Shown here: piece by piece, positions 63,729-64,000 of the stretch | How the letters are laid out: each line of letters begins with the position of its first letter | Numbering within the stretch: position 1 is the stretch's first letter | Notes under the pieces: generated by a model | Seen by the model: the letters and a program-made list of their open reading frames with translations, nothing else | Told to the model about the DNA's origin: nothing | Databases searched by the model: none | Made by a program: the position numbers and the translations under genes | From: Lacipirellulaceae bacterium | GTDB lineage: Bacteria > Planctomycetota > Planctomycetia > Pirellulales > Lacipirellulaceae | Assembly: GCA_040218535.1 (NCBI GenBank) | Contig: JAVJRG010000012.1 | Location: 1,488,001-1,552,000 of the forward strand | Direction of reading: 5' to 3' | DNA length: 64,000 nt

Positions 63729-64000
63729 ATGCGACTCTCCCTCGGCCAAAGCATGCAGATGTCTCAGAAGCAGGTGCTTGCACCGCGGATGATTCAATCG
63801 ATGGAGATTCTGCAACTGCCGATCCTTGCTCTGCAAGAACGCATCGAGCAGGAGATGGAAGACAACCCCGTGCTCGATCAGATCGAGCCCACGGGCGATG
63901 AGTACGACACGGACGAAAAGGTCAGCCCCGATGCGCCGGCTGATGGCGAGAAGGAACTGGTCGTCGACGAAGACCATAACAACCAGGACGACTTCGAGCG
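63729..64000 (+). CDS. rpoN: RNA polymerase sigma-54 factor RpoN, 5' part
   Basis: The first 90 codons of RpoN are in the window: MRLSLGQSMQMSQKQVLAPR, then MIQSMEILQLPILALQERIEQEMEDNPVL, which is region I (activator interaction), followed by an acidic region II. The core-binding and DNA-binding domains with the RpoN box would be past the right edge. Sigma-54 directs RNA polymerase to -24/-12 promoters with AAA+ activators. ATG 63729; no clear ribosome site is seen. Confidence 0.93.
   Translation, partial: MRLSLGQSMQMSQKQVLAPRMIQSMEILQLPILALQERIEQEMEDNPVLDQIEPTGDEYDTDEKVSPDAPADGEKELVVDEDHNNQDDFE

Overview
The window reads as a chromosomal segment of a planctomycete, most likely order Pirellulales. 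This rests on marker families rather than on any database match: two DUF1553/DUF1549 proteins with planctomycete-type CxxCH sites, each followed by a DUF1501 Tat-exported protein; a DUF1559 protein with a type IV pilin-like N-terminus; an enlarged signal peptidase I; and LptB and RpoN typical of a diderm cell. Genes lie on both strands in short runs, with moderate G+C.

Layout. 1-4416 (minus): LOG-family protein cut by the left edge, an MBL/beta-CASP nuclease and a UbiD-type decarboxylase. 4686-7838 (plus): lepA and a membrane-anchored EEP-fold hydrolase. 7859-11708 (minus): a three-gene run of a small exported protein, a secretin and an exported Ig-like protein, perhaps a surface or secretion module. 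12074-18976: FkbM methyltransferase, a membrane protein, a metallophosphoesterase, two adjacent type I signal peptidases (the second greatly enlarged) and lptB. 19056-23264: fatty acid desaturase, an acetyltransferase-fold protein, a short-chain dehydrogenase and a WcaF-like acetyltransferase.

23336-41506 is a catabolic or respiratory-looking region: Gfo/Idh/MocA oxidoreductase, FucP-type sugar permease, two DUF1553+DUF1501 pairs, a divergent redoxin-heme-copper monooxygenase-CBM48 fusion, an exported GH29 alpha-L-fucosidase, a small lipoprotein and a DUF1559 protein. FucP plus fucosidase suggests use of fucose or fucose-containing glycans (inference).

41631-55824 is mostly housekeeping: RNase Z-like hydrolase, scpA, HIT protein, dGTPase-like HD hydrolase, PIN-TRAM protein, HD-GYP-like protein, a putative outer-membrane protein, argS, rsfS, bcp and an STN-domain exported protein. 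55824-64000: amidohydrolase, four-domain S1 protein, groES-groEL, an IS200/RAYT-type transposase with REP-like hairpins, ybaB and the start of rpoN.

The strongest large-scale signal is about twenty intergenic imperfect palindromes (arms mostly 15-35 nt) in roughly a dozen sequence families, often touching stop codons and in places supplying the first or last codons of genes. I found no CRISPR array, rRNA or tRNA gene by eye.
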